DNA of 64,000 bases from Climacteris rufus (taxonomy: Eukaryota; Chordata; Aves; Passeriformes; Climacteridae). The stretch lies in the NCBI GenBank assembly GCA_013398175.1, contig VZRZ01006468.1:1-64000 (forward strand). Reading direction: 5' to 3'. The position numbers and the translations under genes were made by a program. The notes under the pieces are model-generated. The model was given only the letters and a program-made list of their open reading frames with translations, made no database searches and was not told the origin of the DNA. Shown one piece after another: positions 1 through 12,200 of this stretch; within the stretch, counting starts at the first letter, position 1, and the number at the start of each line of letters is the position of its first letter.

Positions 1-1742
1 TAAGTAAGAACATTTAACTCCTATTCTTTGGGAGAGGAGAAGCAGAATTCAGATATAAAATTATCCAGACCTCAAATTTAGGATTTTGCCATTTCTTAAA
101 AAATCTGAAATACGGTTGTAGGCTGAATAGGCTGCTATTCAAATTAACATCAAAACTAGGTTCTGTTTCAGTTTTAGTGAAAGCAGATGAAGATTACCAT
201 TACATCTGGTTTGACTTTCTTTCCTCTAATAAATGTTGCCATTTGATCCATTTCAGTGATGTATAACCTTGAAATGTCATTCATACAAAAATTTCAGAAA
301 ACAGCGTAGTGGAGATGTGACTTCAGAATGTGTTATTCTTTGTTTCTGATGCAGAAATTTGTATTTCAAGATTAGAAAATTCAAGAAATGTAATTAAAAA
401 TTTCAAGAAGCACGCACTGCTTGTTCTTGACAAAATGTTCTAAGAATCCAATGTCAGCTGTAAGGGAAATGTCCATTAAGATCAAATGCATCTCCCTAAG
501 AGAGTATCCTCATTCAGGGCCTCAACGGAAGGTGAAAACAGCCTCACACTTCGGAAATGCAGTAACCTGCACTATCACCTGCCTCTCCCACCCTCAACAG
601 TGATCCCAATTATTTGAGTTCCCAGATTATTCAAGATTATGTGTTTGCACTTCATTGTGCTTCTAGGGAGCAAACATGTAATCCCAGAAAAAGAAGTTAA
701 AGGGTGAAGGTAGCTCTCAGGGGGTTTTTTGTTGTTTGTTGATTTTTTTTTCATGCTGACATTGGTATTGATTTATTCCAAAACCAGGCTAGAATCCTGT
801 CTTTTCACTCCATAATAATGAGCCAAGAAAGACACACAGACCATCCAAGAAGCAAAGTGGCAACATCTGCCCCCACTATTCTCAGCTTCAGACTGATTTA
901 TGAGTCACCTCGTGGGATGCATATGGGATGCATACTGCCAATTAGCCAGCCATTAGACTTGTGGACCAGGCCCCAGAGACCAGTCTTTACCAGGAATTTT
1001 GCAGCATTCAAGACCTCAGCTTCTTCCTCAAGAATGTTTATGAAGTGCTTGAGTGCAGACAGCTAAAGGAACAGCACACACAGAGAACTCAGTCAGGACA
1101 ACAGTGCACTCAGATGCAGGTCCAAGCAGGAGACCCAGACAGTGTTAAAAAGGGTTGGCTCTTCTTCTGCTCTGTGCAGGCCATGTGGTCAGAAGGCAAT
1201 TAAGCTGTAAGTATTCTTACTGTAAGATCTGCTGAAATCCAGTGTAGCACTTATACTCAATCTACAAAATTCCCCAGTCTGTGTCCTGATGGACAAAACA
1301 TCTGCAATATGCTGCATAGACAGTCAGAGCAGCACTCCAGTCAGTCATTCCAGTGCTGGAGCCCACACTGTCAGGAAAAAAGCTTTACATTCTGGATCAT
1401 TGCTGTGTCTTGCTGAGCTCCATCAAAACCAAAAGTACTTTAGAATTTAGAAAATGTCTTTTCCTGTGCTATCCAGAACTACTGGAGCCTCAAAATACTG
1501 TCTAATTATCAAATTCACATACCAGTTTTTTCACCCGCTTCAGAAATAGTCTGATCTTGGGGGTGTGTAAAATAGTTATGTGAAGCAATATAATATTGTT
1601 TCTTAAAGATTATACACTTGATCTATCAGATGTCAACCAACTTAAATCTTTTGAACAGGTACAGCTGAAATGCTGTGTTCCCACAACCTTAGTCTTTCAG
1701 ACTAAGATTAATTCAAAGGATGCTTATTACACCTATATTTAG

Positions 1743-2900
1743 TTATTCTTGGAGACAATGTGTTCCACCCGCTGTGATAGGCTTTCCTCCTCCGTTTTTT
1801 GGAGTTCTCCAAGCAGAAGTTTTGAACAATAGAGGTAAGAAAGCAAGGACCTGACTGCCTCTCCATATAAGCCAGACATTTGTGTCAGTCCTTTCCTGGG
1901 TGCAGGTATGCCACTGTTCTTGGTGTATCTTTGATTTGATGGTCCTCAGAAATCTGAAGGGTTTTTGAAATAATTTGAAATATTCCAAAGTGAATGAGAG
2001 GCATGAAAGATCAGAACAAACACTGTACCTGTAGCTTTTTCCTTTCACCCTTTAGCTGGATGTTCTGTATTTCCAAGGTCTGTTACCTTCAGCTAAAGCT
2101 CTTTAGCTGATGTTGGCTTGACCTGAAATTTTTGTTGCTCTTTAAATCTTTGCATCATCTTACTCTATGAAATCTTCCTATCTGGGTTTTCCTCCAGTTG
2201 AGCAATTTTTAGTTTACCCTTGGTTTAGGAAAGTAAGAAGCTTCCCAGGGCTGTGTCTTGCTCCCCTGCAGCCTCCTTCACAGGTGCCAGTGGTGATGGC
2301 ACCACAAAAACTGGGCTTTTTTCACTTTGAAGAACCAGTCATCTGGTGGCAATCTCTCCACAAATTCTCTGTAGCTCTTTCAGTAAATGCAATACAATCA
2401 TTGGAGCTTAATTTTTATTATTACCCAGATTCTAGTCTCCCCAGCTGTCTTTTTAGCTGCCTCACTTCAGAAAAAAAAATTGACTTCGTTGAGTGCTCCC
2501 TGTATATTCATTATCTGGACGAAAAAATCCATCTGTTTCATCCTGCAGTATCTATATTTGAAACACTCAGCCTTACTTGTCTTTAGCTAACTCATTCTTC
2601 TCTGTCAGGAGCTTCTGCCTGAAAGACTATTTGTTTTTTCTCCATCAGAGAGATCACCTCTTCCAGCCTCTTCACTCAGCACTTCATTCATCAACCTTTC
2701 AGCAGCAAGAGGCACTGGTACCAATGCATAATTTGTTTTATCCTCATGATTTTTTTTCCATTCTGCAAATGCTGTTCCTGCCATTTGAAGTTCATGTGCA
2801 GTATTCACACCTATGTGTAGCAGTTTCTGCTTCTACTTAACATCTCCCCTCCATTCCACAGCTGTTTAAGTTCTGAATATATTCAGGTTTTTTGGCAGCC
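1743..2900 (-). pseudogene. Possible decayed retrocopy of a coiled-coil protein (unidentified)
   Basis: Read on the minus strand from about 2900 down to 1743, the segment shows a run of Lys/Glu/Gln/Leu-rich peptide text broken by stops and frame changes. Examples are an open stretch at 2808-2605 with the text AFAEWKKNHEDK, and another at 2048-1743. The composition looks like a disabled coiled-coil coding sequence without introns. I could not name a parent gene, no clear poly(A) tail or target-site duplication was seen, and AT-rich DNA can give such text by chance. This is a weak call. Confidence 0.15.
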
Positions 2901-4159
2901 ATCCTATATACCACTTCTCTCTGAGTATCTGCATCTCTCTAGGATATGCTTGCTACTGAAAATATGCACAACTTCTGAGGGGAAAGAAAATAAAGTAGCA
3001 GTGAACACTATCAACAAGAGTTTCCCAATCTGGGCCGTCAGTTGTGATGCTTTTTTTTTTAATGGATAAAATCTAAACCAATGCCAAAAAGATGGAGTGC
3101 AGTACCGTGGTATCACCACAACGAGGCATGTGATGCATTGTTTTAAAGGCAGCTGTGGCAAACCATGTTTTTACTGTGAAGTATCCCTTTCTCTTTTGAT
3201 CCATGGTGGAATTTCCCGGGTTTTATTCAACAATAAGACAGTCTGGGGAAGGTTCTTTCCTTTGTTGTTACATCTTCACGATAGCAAATTAAAAAAAAAA
3301 AAGAAAACAGTTAAAATTGTTTCCAGTTTTCCAAAAGGAAATAAATACTGCATTATTTTTCATGTGTACTTACAACTACTGATCTGCATCTCTCTGCCTA
3401 CCCATGATCTTAAGAAGGTGAAAAGTGCTTTCATTTTGCTTGCCGCTATTAATTTTTCACAATGTGAGTAAATCTTCAAAAAATAAAAGTAACACTGCAG
3501 CTGTGTTGTGCCTGTAATAGGAATTCTTCAATTATACTTGCTCCTGCAAACTCCTATGTAAGTATTTATCACTAGGACATTCAGAATCTGCCCCCTGAAG
3601 GCTTTTAAGCTGTTGGGTATGTTCTTCAAGACATGAAAAGAATTCACATTGTTGTTTCAACACATTACTTGCCCTAAGGAAGAAATTCTGCTCTACATTT
3701 TAGCAGTCCACTGCTGTATGATAGCACTGAGTAATTAGGGCCTCATTTAAGCTGCTGAGATGTAGAAACACTGTTGAGCATGAGAAAGGACTGTGAAAGA
3801 AAATTCCACATGTTGGACAATTTAGTTGTTCCACAGATGGAATTACAAGGAATTATTTGCCTCTTAAGTATTTACTTGTGTCTCAATGATTTAATTAAAC
3901 CTTGTATTCAAGTGAGTTCTCTTGGGTTTCCCTCAACATGTACCACCCTGGATCAACACAATTACAATGTAAAATTCAATAATTATATTTTTCAGAGGCA
4001 TACATCTTTATGCATGTCTACCAAGTTGGTGGCACTAATTTCATACAATTACTAGTAAAGAAGTCTATGTTGCCCCTTTCAAAGCATTCACAGTGCTTCA
4101 GAATAACTCAGGCCTTTCTTCTCCCTGATAGGCAGGCCTTTACTTGTTTGGGACCTAAG

Positions 4160-4558
4160 ATTTTTTTTTTTTTTGTACTACCACTCTGAGTGGAACCAAG
4201 AAGTTGTGTCTCCTCTTGCTACTAAAATCTGTGTAATTATGCATCTTTTTTCCCCACAAGATTCTGCCTTTGCTTGAGTGATCCCAGCCTTGTGCAAGCT
4301 TTCTGGAATGGCTATTTGTTTCTCTGACATGTCAATCACACCATCATCCCTCTTCCTCTTTTCTGCTTCAGCATCTTCTCCATTTGCATCCTTAAGCAGC
4401 AGCATAATCAAATCTTTGGGATTCTGCAGATCCTTCTTTTTATGGGTGTTGAGGAGTAGTTGTAGCACACTCCTCTTTCTCAGTTGTTTCTGGGTTTCTC
4501 CTGTGGTAAATGCTTTCAAAGAGGAAGGAAGGTTTTGCTTGGTATTAAACAAAAGCAA
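4160..4558 (-). other. Unassigned 126-codon open frame followed by an A-tract
   Basis: A minus-strand frame of 126 codons (4558 to 4178) is rich in Lys, Glu and Asp in its middle, with text such as EDAEAEKRKRDDG. A few bases after its stop the minus strand runs into about 14 A residues (T-run near 4161-4174 on the + strand). A coding-like stretch followed by an A-tract could be the 3' end of a processed retrocopy. I recognise no family and found no matching target-site duplication past the other end. The opposite strand is also open over most of this length, which favours chance. Function unknown. Confidence 0.15.
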
Positions 4559-7500
4559 TAAATCAGGCAGAGTTCAAGCTTCAGCCTTGAAAATTTGACC
4601 CTTTGTTTTAAGCCATTTGTTTTTAAATACTCAGCTGTATCTTTGCCTTAATAATGGGCTTAACACTCTGCTTGTGATTTGAATGCCTAAGAAGGACACT
4701 CTCAGTGAAAGGGAAAACAGAGATAAAAAGGTGTACTGCTTCCAAGAAGAGAGACAGGGCTAATTACTCACTTGCCAAACTGATAAAGTAGCAATGAAGG
4801 CCTAACTGGCAGATCATAGTGTCAGCCTGCTAAAGTGGAACATGTACAGATAAAAGCAAAATATTGTGTGTTACTGTCAAAAAGGATGTTTTAACTGATA
4901 CCTTAATAATGGCATGGAAGAGTTAATCCTGTTTTGCCGGAAGCAGTTTTATGCAATTTCTGGCAGAAGAGTAAATGGAGTCAAATCCTTGTGCTAAAAT
5001 AGTAGCTCTTTAATTCAATATGATTGTTTAATTCAAAATCACAAGCAGCAAAAGCTGATTGTTACCTTGAATTTAATAATAATTAATTGTGGGATAGCAA
5101 ATCCTTATTAACCTTAACTGCAATTCCAGAGTTCTCAACCCTATCTCCTTGCTTTGTCCTTCTGAGTCAATCCCCTGATTTTATAAAAAGCCTAACTACA
5201 TCCTAAATCCATTTTACACTCTTGCCTTTTATTGCCTTGGCAGTTTATATTATAGCTCTTTTGTTTACTTCGTCCCCTAAATTAAATTTCCTATGGACCA
5301 GATCCTCAGCCAGCCTAAGCTGGGGTAGCTCTATCAACAGCCACCAGTCAGCTGATCCAGATGATCGAGCCCCCTCCTACTAATCACTGGTCCTTTCCCC
5401 ATCCCCCAGGCAGATTGCTTGCACAGTGTTGGCAGCGTTCCTCGATCATCTGTTCACTCACTAATAACACTATTCAGCATTTATTGGGCCGCTCTGCTTC
5501 TCTGCACATTCAGCAGCAAAGCTGCTATTGATTGCACGATGGGGAAGCAGAATGAGCCCATATTCTGAGAGCTCTCTCCAATGCAGTTAATTCACTAATG
5601 GTTTATGTTCGCCTTGCTCGTGTCACAGCAGAGAGAAATCATTTCAGCACTGCCCGAGCGGGGTGGGGGACGTGGTTCCCATGAGCGTTGTCGGGAGGAT
5701 TCGAGAGTCACGTCACAAAAGGCAAGTTGTGGGCTTTGCTCCAGCAAGGACACACCTTGGAAACTCTTAAGGCTCACTGCCAAAGATTTTACAGTCTCTG
5801 TTGCCTGATTACATACATCAAATAAAATGGCCAGATAAAAGCAGTATAAAAGACAAAATGTTTTCAGCAGAAAGAGTGAATATGATCTCCCACTATGTAC
5901 ACTCTTGCTTTCCAAGAAGAAAGCCACTCTACGTCCACTATATTTTTAATTAAATACTACTCTAAAAGGGCAGCTAAGTTATTAAGAAAAACCATATATG
6001 CTTTGAAGAGCAGAATTCAATGATATGTTTGGCTCTAAATCAACATTAATACTTTAAATTTTGAAGATTATTACTGGGGACTGTAATGTTTTAGAAAGTC
6101 TCTCCTAGTATTTTGTCAATGACAACAGGCATTAAAGTAACACAGAGTAACGATAAAAAATGAAGGGGAGGCTGCCATTCTGCTGCCTATATTTTGTTTC
6201 TTTTTTTAAATGGTGGTGCTTTCACCCAGCAAGAAAAATTCTTCCCAGGATTTAAAACATATTGTAAATTAAAAAGTCTTAATTCAGATATTTTCATTAA
6301 GTCAGTTTCAGCAAATTGGGAAAAGCTCTGAAAACTTTGCAAAGCTCATCCATGCAATTTTAAGCAGGCTATTACCTTAAATTAATTAATTATCTGTAGT
6401 TATTTTAAGGAGATGATTTTTAAAATGCTTTAATGGCCTTACAGCATTGCGGTTTAAAACATGGTATATAACACAGTGTAACAAAATGCATAATTACAGA
6501 TGTAACTGACAGCAAAAGGATGGAATACATAAATAGAGATACAAACACACATGCCAATCTCATCATCACTGAGATGTAAATACCCACTATGGAGAAACAA
6601 CTTGAGCTTAGTTTGCTAATACTGTCTAAAAAGAGAAAAGCACTAAAAAATCAAGGATGTGGTGTGTGGTGCCTTATTTCCTCTCTGGCTAGATTACTTC
6701 TCCCTGAAATAAGCATGATAAAAATGGTCATTTCCCTTGACTCATATTTTTGGGTGTGGCTTGATTCAGTTCCCACTGTAAGAACAGTATTACCAATTTA
6801 CCACCCATAGTTCCCATATAGGCTCTTAATCCTGTGCAAATTTAAGTGCAGGGCCAGCCTAACACATGTAGCCTTGGTAACTTCAATACATGTTCTCTGC
6901 ACGCGGAATAGCAATGAAACAGAGTCTTCGTTTTCATGGTCTTTTTTTTGAGTAACAACTGATTTATGTTTTGACAAAACTAATTTTTACTATAGCTGCA
7001 GTTCCCTGAATACTAATATTTTTTCCAACTCTGTTTGAAGACTTGATGTGGCTTTCTAATACAAGTTAATCAAATTTGAATGCAATACCAGCTAAGAATT
7101 TTTTGGGAATTTCTGGCATGTGGGCCAGGGCACCTATGACCCCCAAACTGGTCAGGCACTTTCTCCTGGGTAGTCCATCAAGCTTCCCCTCAACAGAATG
7201 CTGTCATTCCCTTCTCCCCTGCAAATGCCTCTTTCAGGATCTCGTCCCAACTTGCAATACCCCACACCATCCTGTCCCAGCTACTGCCTAAGTCCATGCT
7301 GTGCTGTGCCCCTTTGCCTCCTCTTGCTCACTTTCCCCTCCTGTTGCCTGGCTGAAACAGGAGAAGGGCTCGGTGTGGAGTTTCCCTGGGTGACTTGGCT
7401 TTGCACAGGGTTAACACGCTGCTTTGGCTCGGATAGAGAGGCTGAAGGACTTGCACATGCAGAGCACTTCTGGGAGGGTGAGCTGAAGCTGGGTGACAAG

Positions 7501-8769
7501 GAAGCACTGCACAACGGAGGGGTGGTTAATGAACCCTTTAGAAAAAGCATTTAAAAGTCTTACTTAGTCCCCTCAGTAAGAAAAAAAAAGTCATACTCCT
7601 CCATGAGTAAATTCCAGCCCCAGACATGTCCAGATGTATGGTTATTTCTTGCAGGTATTCCACAAAAAGCGTCTGTCAGCTCCCATGGCAGCTTCAGTGA
7701 TTCAAACAGCTGCATAGTTAGGAGCCCATAAGTATTGAATTCCTGTACTTCACACTGTTCCCTGGTATTTGTCAATTGAAAAGCATTTAGCTTCGTTTAT
7801 TTCAGAGCAAATGTTTCCCTTTGCCCTCCAAACACATGCTACTCTTCAGATCTGAAGGGCCAGAAATACTGCAGAGCAGAAGGCTGTACTCACAGCACCA
7901 AGAGGAGAGGAGCCGGGCTCAGGCATCCCTCTGAACCCAGCACCAGTGTGATATATTTTCCACCTGCCACATGAAGTACTGGATTTCTCACCTTACAGAA
8001 TCAAGACTTAAACTTTGAAGGATGTAAATTTGATACCCAGCTATGACAAGGGACAGTATTGGCAAGAGCATGTGGAGTCCAAGCTTCCTGGAATGGATAA
8101 AGGAGCATCTCTGGCACTAGCAAATAGAGCTGCTGAGGAGCCTGTCGTTTTGCTGCATTTTTCTAAGATGCAGAACGAAAAAAACCCAAAACCTTTCCCT
8201 ACCTAGACTTCTACTAACCTTTATACTTAAGGTTCTGCAAAAATAGAGGGGTGTCTAAAGTATAAAGAAATAAGCTGCCTGTATTGATAATTGTGCATAT
8301 AGTAAACTCCTTTGAGTACAACAAAAGCTTATGTAATGTGAGCCTTAAATGCTTCAAGACCTTATCAAATCAGCTTGTGGAAACAACAGGACTCCATTGT
8401 CTCACAGGAGCTAAACTAATTTCTTCAACTGAGAATCTATTCCACTGACTTCCAGCTTTTACTTCAAGAAACAGTTTGTATGCATTTGTTTCTATGTAAT
8501 ATGAGTCGTATTTCTTGACTGTTGAAGGCAACTAAGAAGCAGAGAGAACAGGGTCTTTAGAACACCTTTTTCACATGTTCACATGCTGTCTGAATCACAT
8601 TTGCAGGAAGATGTCAGCCTTTCACACACAGCTCTAAGGATGTCTGTGGTGCCATGAGATCAGATCTCACGAGTGCCAAACACCTCACGACTGTCTTAGT
8701 CCATCACAATACTTAATTGGGAAATTAGTTCTATTATGGAAACTATTTTCTTTGGTTTTTCTGCTTTAG

Positions 8770-8880
8770 GCTCTTCAGACATACCAGACTGATCCTGCCA
8801 TGAGAAAGATGCTAACTCAGCTGTATTTCTATATCATGCCTGTATTTAATGTGGATGGATATCATTTTAGCTGGACAAAT
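8770..8880 (+). CDS. CPA6: CPA6 coding exon (probably exon 7), carboxypeptidase A6
   Basis: This exon of 111 bases, 37 codons, is phase 0 at both ends. It starts after AG at 8768-8769 and ends before the donor gtaagt at 8881. The peptide begins ALQTYQTDPAMRKM and ends in VDGYHFSWTN, text I recognise as carboxypeptidase A6. CPA6 is a secreted M14 zinc metallocarboxypeptidase that binds extracellular matrix and removes large hydrophobic or aromatic C-terminal residues. The FNVDGY segment corresponds to the strand and loop leading to the substrate-binding arginine. No stop or frameshift interrupts it. The open frame continues a short way into the intron, but the donor and the fit to the next exon set the end. 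The numbering assumes the 11-exon structure of the human gene. Confidence 0.95.
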
Positions 8881-9136
8881 GTAAGTAATTGCAGTAGTAT
8901 TGCTCAAAAAATTATTCACAGGAAAGATCAAATGGTTGTTACATTATTCAAAGGTGACTTTCTGTATAATCTGGTCCATCACTTTGTGCCTTGCAAAATG
9001 GAAGTAAATTACTCCACTGTAAATAAAATACTGAGTGTGTTTACTGAGGTTGGCTTGTTATGTCTACAAATAGATTTTTTTTTTTTTGGTACAGTATAGC
9101 AATATTGCTTTTTAAATATTTTGTAACTTATATTAG
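8881..9136 (+). other. CPA6: CPA6 intron (short, 256 bases)
   Basis: GT-AG intron, phase 0, with donor gtaagt and acceptor tattag. It holds a T-run at about 9067-9077 and nothing else that I recognise. Confidence 0.9.
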
Positions 9137-9227
9137 GATCGATTTTGGAGAAAAACAAGATCTAAGAACGAGAGGTTTCACTGTCATGGTGTTGATGCTA
9201 ATCGCAATTGGAAAGTGAAATGGTGTG
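9137..9227 (+). CDS. CPA6: CPA6 coding exon (probably exon 8), substrate-binding Arg/Asn residues
   Basis: Ninety-one bases, 30 codons plus the first base of a split Asp codon. It enters in phase 0 and leaves in phase 1, with donor gtaagt at 9228. The peptide runs from DRFWRKTRSK to VDANRNWKVKWC. By alignment to carboxypeptidase A numbering, the Arg of FWRKTR is Arg127, which polarises the scissile carbonyl, and the NR of DANRNW is Asn144-Arg145, which binds the substrate's C-terminal carboxylate. All are intact. The Cys in FHCHG and the later Cys in the next exon are placed as the family's conserved disulfide pair. Confidence 0.96.
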
Positions 9228-12200
9228 GTAAGTATGGAGATAGTTTGGTCCCCCAGTTCAGATTACCCTGTATTTAATTATCCAACAGAGGTAATTATCC
9301 AAGTAGGTTAGGTCACATCTGTTGTGAAGTGTTCTCTTTTCCACAGTTAAAGTTGAAGGTATTTTCCCATGAAGCCATAAGCCAAGGCTCAAATCTCTCT
9401 TCTAGCATCTAAAAAAATAAAGTCCTAAACTTTGGAAAAAGAGACCTTATAATAAGTAAAAGGTTTTCATGGAGAATGTGGCAAAATTAAAAAAAAATTA
9501 GTCATACAGCTATTCTGTATTTCAGCAATCATATAAATAGTTTTAAGCACAGCACTGAGATTGGACCAGGACTTTTCAGGATTTACCTGTGTATAACTTT
9601 AGGAAACATTTCAAGCTTTGTTTTATTCAATTCGCCATTCCTCTGAAATTATTTTAGCTTTGGAAACGTCAAACTTACTTTGTTGGCCTCAGTGGCCTTA
9701 AGGCTGTTATTATCAGTGATTTAATAAAGAAAGAAGGTGCTTCTAACTGCATGGAGATACAGTTTTAAACTCCCAGAAGTTCTGTAAGTACTTCATAAAA
9801 ATTGGCCTCAATTTTGCATAGAGAATGCAGCAGTAATGAACTAACAGAAGATTTGGAATGGGTCCACCAAAGAACAAATGGTGTTATATTAAATCTTACA
9901 GAAAGACAATGCAACTCACACAGGGGTAAGCAGCCCTACAAGTTCTGGTGTAAAAAAGTAAGAACACTGAAACATGGCAGTATATACCTGCTGACCTGCT
10001 CTCCCATCTTAAGCAACTTCCTTCACCTCTCTGTGCAGCTTTTTCTCCTTCAGCATTAGTCCACCTTCCTTATTTATATTACAGGCTTGTAAAGACAAGA
10101 AATTGTGTTTGCATAGTGCACAGGCCCTACCTTCAGCCCATCCCTCTTCCACTGGAATTCTCTAGATGTTTCCACAATACTCTTAATTGCTTGCAGTAGG
10201 AGTGAGCACTCTGCAGTCTGGCTTGCAACAACTGGATTCTCTCAGTAGAGTCTTGAGAATTGTAAGGATAAAAGTGAGTGTGAATAAGATTACAAAAGGA
10301 GGACTACAAATGAAATGAGTGTGAACAGAAGCATACATTCAGTCCAGTATGGACCTGTGAAATACGCTTCAAGTTGTTTTTAGCTTTACTCTCTGTATGG
10401 AGAGCAGTGACACACAAGCAGGTACAGAAAGCCTCTGTTAGCTGAGAAACCCTCTGTTACAGGCCCAGGGCTGCTATCACGAACTTTAAGGCAATTTTAT
10501 CCTGCAAAAATAAGGTAAAAATGAACCAGTCCTGTGTCACTGTTACCATCGTTTGCTGAAGTGCATAAATCACAACTGCAGGTATTTTGGGGACACACAT
10601 TCACTGTTCAGAAGATAGCCATGGGCATAATTGGAATGATCAGTTCTTTTACAGTGTGTTGAGAGATGTGTTTTCGGTACCTATCAGTGCAACATTAATA
10701 CTCAGTGCATTTTCTTTCTAGTTCTGATTTATCTTCCTTGGGTTCCTCCTCCCTCTTCCTGCTCCCTTCCCTCTTCCTGCTCCCTAGCCACTGTATTAAA
10801 GCACACTTTTTTATTCAGACCTGAAAGTGTTTCCTTAGTTTGCATTCAAAAAATTATTTTTTCTAGGCTTAGTGAAACTGTAAGGATACCCACATGTTGT
10901 GTGTTGTAATCTCCTACTCGGTGCATTTCTCCCCTTCACTGAACATGAAAGACAGGTCCCCACCCCAAGTTTAAAAAATAAAAATTCCTTCAAGGTTGCT
11001 TGTCATCCCAACCAGCACATGGTCTGCTTCCTGCAATGGACCCCAAAGTCTATCTGATTGTCTACTTTGATGGAGAATAAAAAGCTCTTTCATGCACTGG
11101 GCTGACTGGTACTCAGATGACCCTAACCAGTCTCCTGGTGTGCTCATTAATATCTGACACTAGATGAGTCAGAGAAGAATCTGGATCTTACCACACTTTG
11201 AGACTTGCATAATTATGGTGTGTTTAACATTTAAAACTGCATGTGCTTGTAAAAACCTTTTCATTCAGTCCAGTTGCACTTAGAATTTGCAGACAGGCTT
11301 GAACTTCACTGTGGGGCTTCCAGGCAGGTGTGCTGCAGCAGAATCCGGCCTCAGCAAAGCTGATGAATGCTATCAACAGTGAGCTAGTCAGTGCTGATAA
11401 CACAGCATCCCATCTGTTTGCCTCTTCCTTTCTAGTGTAGGACTTTGATGTAAGCTTTATGATGTTCTAGGGACCAAGCAAAGGGCCAGCCACATCAGTG
11501 CTAGATTTCATGTTGCAGCACCCTGGACTCAAAACACTGCACAGAAATTGCACTCAGACCCAGGTGAATACTGGCAGCAGAACCCTGGGTAGAAATGCTC
11601 CTTGCTACACATATATATGTGCAATAACTAGCACAATGGTTTAATGGTAGTGAAATAAATAGCAACTTTAAAGAAATGATGAGGTGCTTAGAATTAAATA
11701 ATGTCAGAGAGCAAATCCAGTTAAAGCGGTTGCATCCAAATCCCCAAGAGAACAACAGTGGGAGTTAAATTTCCAGTACACCCCAGTGCTTACTGAGGAC
11801 AGTACCCCATACTGGCAGAAGTGGCTGCAAGGAAGTTTGAAAATCATGCTGCAGCTCATCCATCCTCTCAGTCTTCCTTCTGTACCAAAGCATTTGTTAT
11901 ATCAGTCTCACACACATTTCCTTTGTTCCTTTGATCTCCTGATGGATGTTGGAGGATACTTGTCCTCCCCCAGTATGCTATCAGGTACAAAAATAAGGCA
12001 GCATGATAACATTTTACACAATTCCATTTGCTTCTCATGACTGTAACTCAGAAATTGCACAGGAATTGGTACATACTGTATCAATTTCTTTTCCTTGAGT
12101 TACTTTCAAAGAACTTCCACTACGAAAATTGAGCATATCCTTACGTTATCCAAAGCCACCATGGAAACCTTGTCTTTTTACTGCCACCCAGCTTCACGTA

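Larger units (their letters stand above)
1..8769 (+). other. CPA6: CPA6 intron (3' part of the intron before the first exon in the window)
   Basis: No exon was recognised here. The preceding CPA6 exon, which should encode the zinc-binding HAREW-type motif, was looked for and not found, so it lies upstream of the window. The stretch is AT-rich. A richer patch at about 7100-7550 has long open frames on both strands but no recognisable protein. Segments around 4980-5560 and 6350-6440 are dense in TAAT/AATTA homeobox-type words and look like candidate conserved non-coding elements, though this is only an impression. Possible decayed retrocopies on the minus strand are listed separately. The intron ends with a normal acceptor, a pyrimidine-rich tract followed by AG at 8768-8769. 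Confidence 0.8.

Noticed and set aside
8881..9099. Open frame continuing from the CPA6 exon into the intron
   Set aside because: A clean gtaagt donor at 8881 and an in-phase next exon at 9137 show this is intronic read-through.
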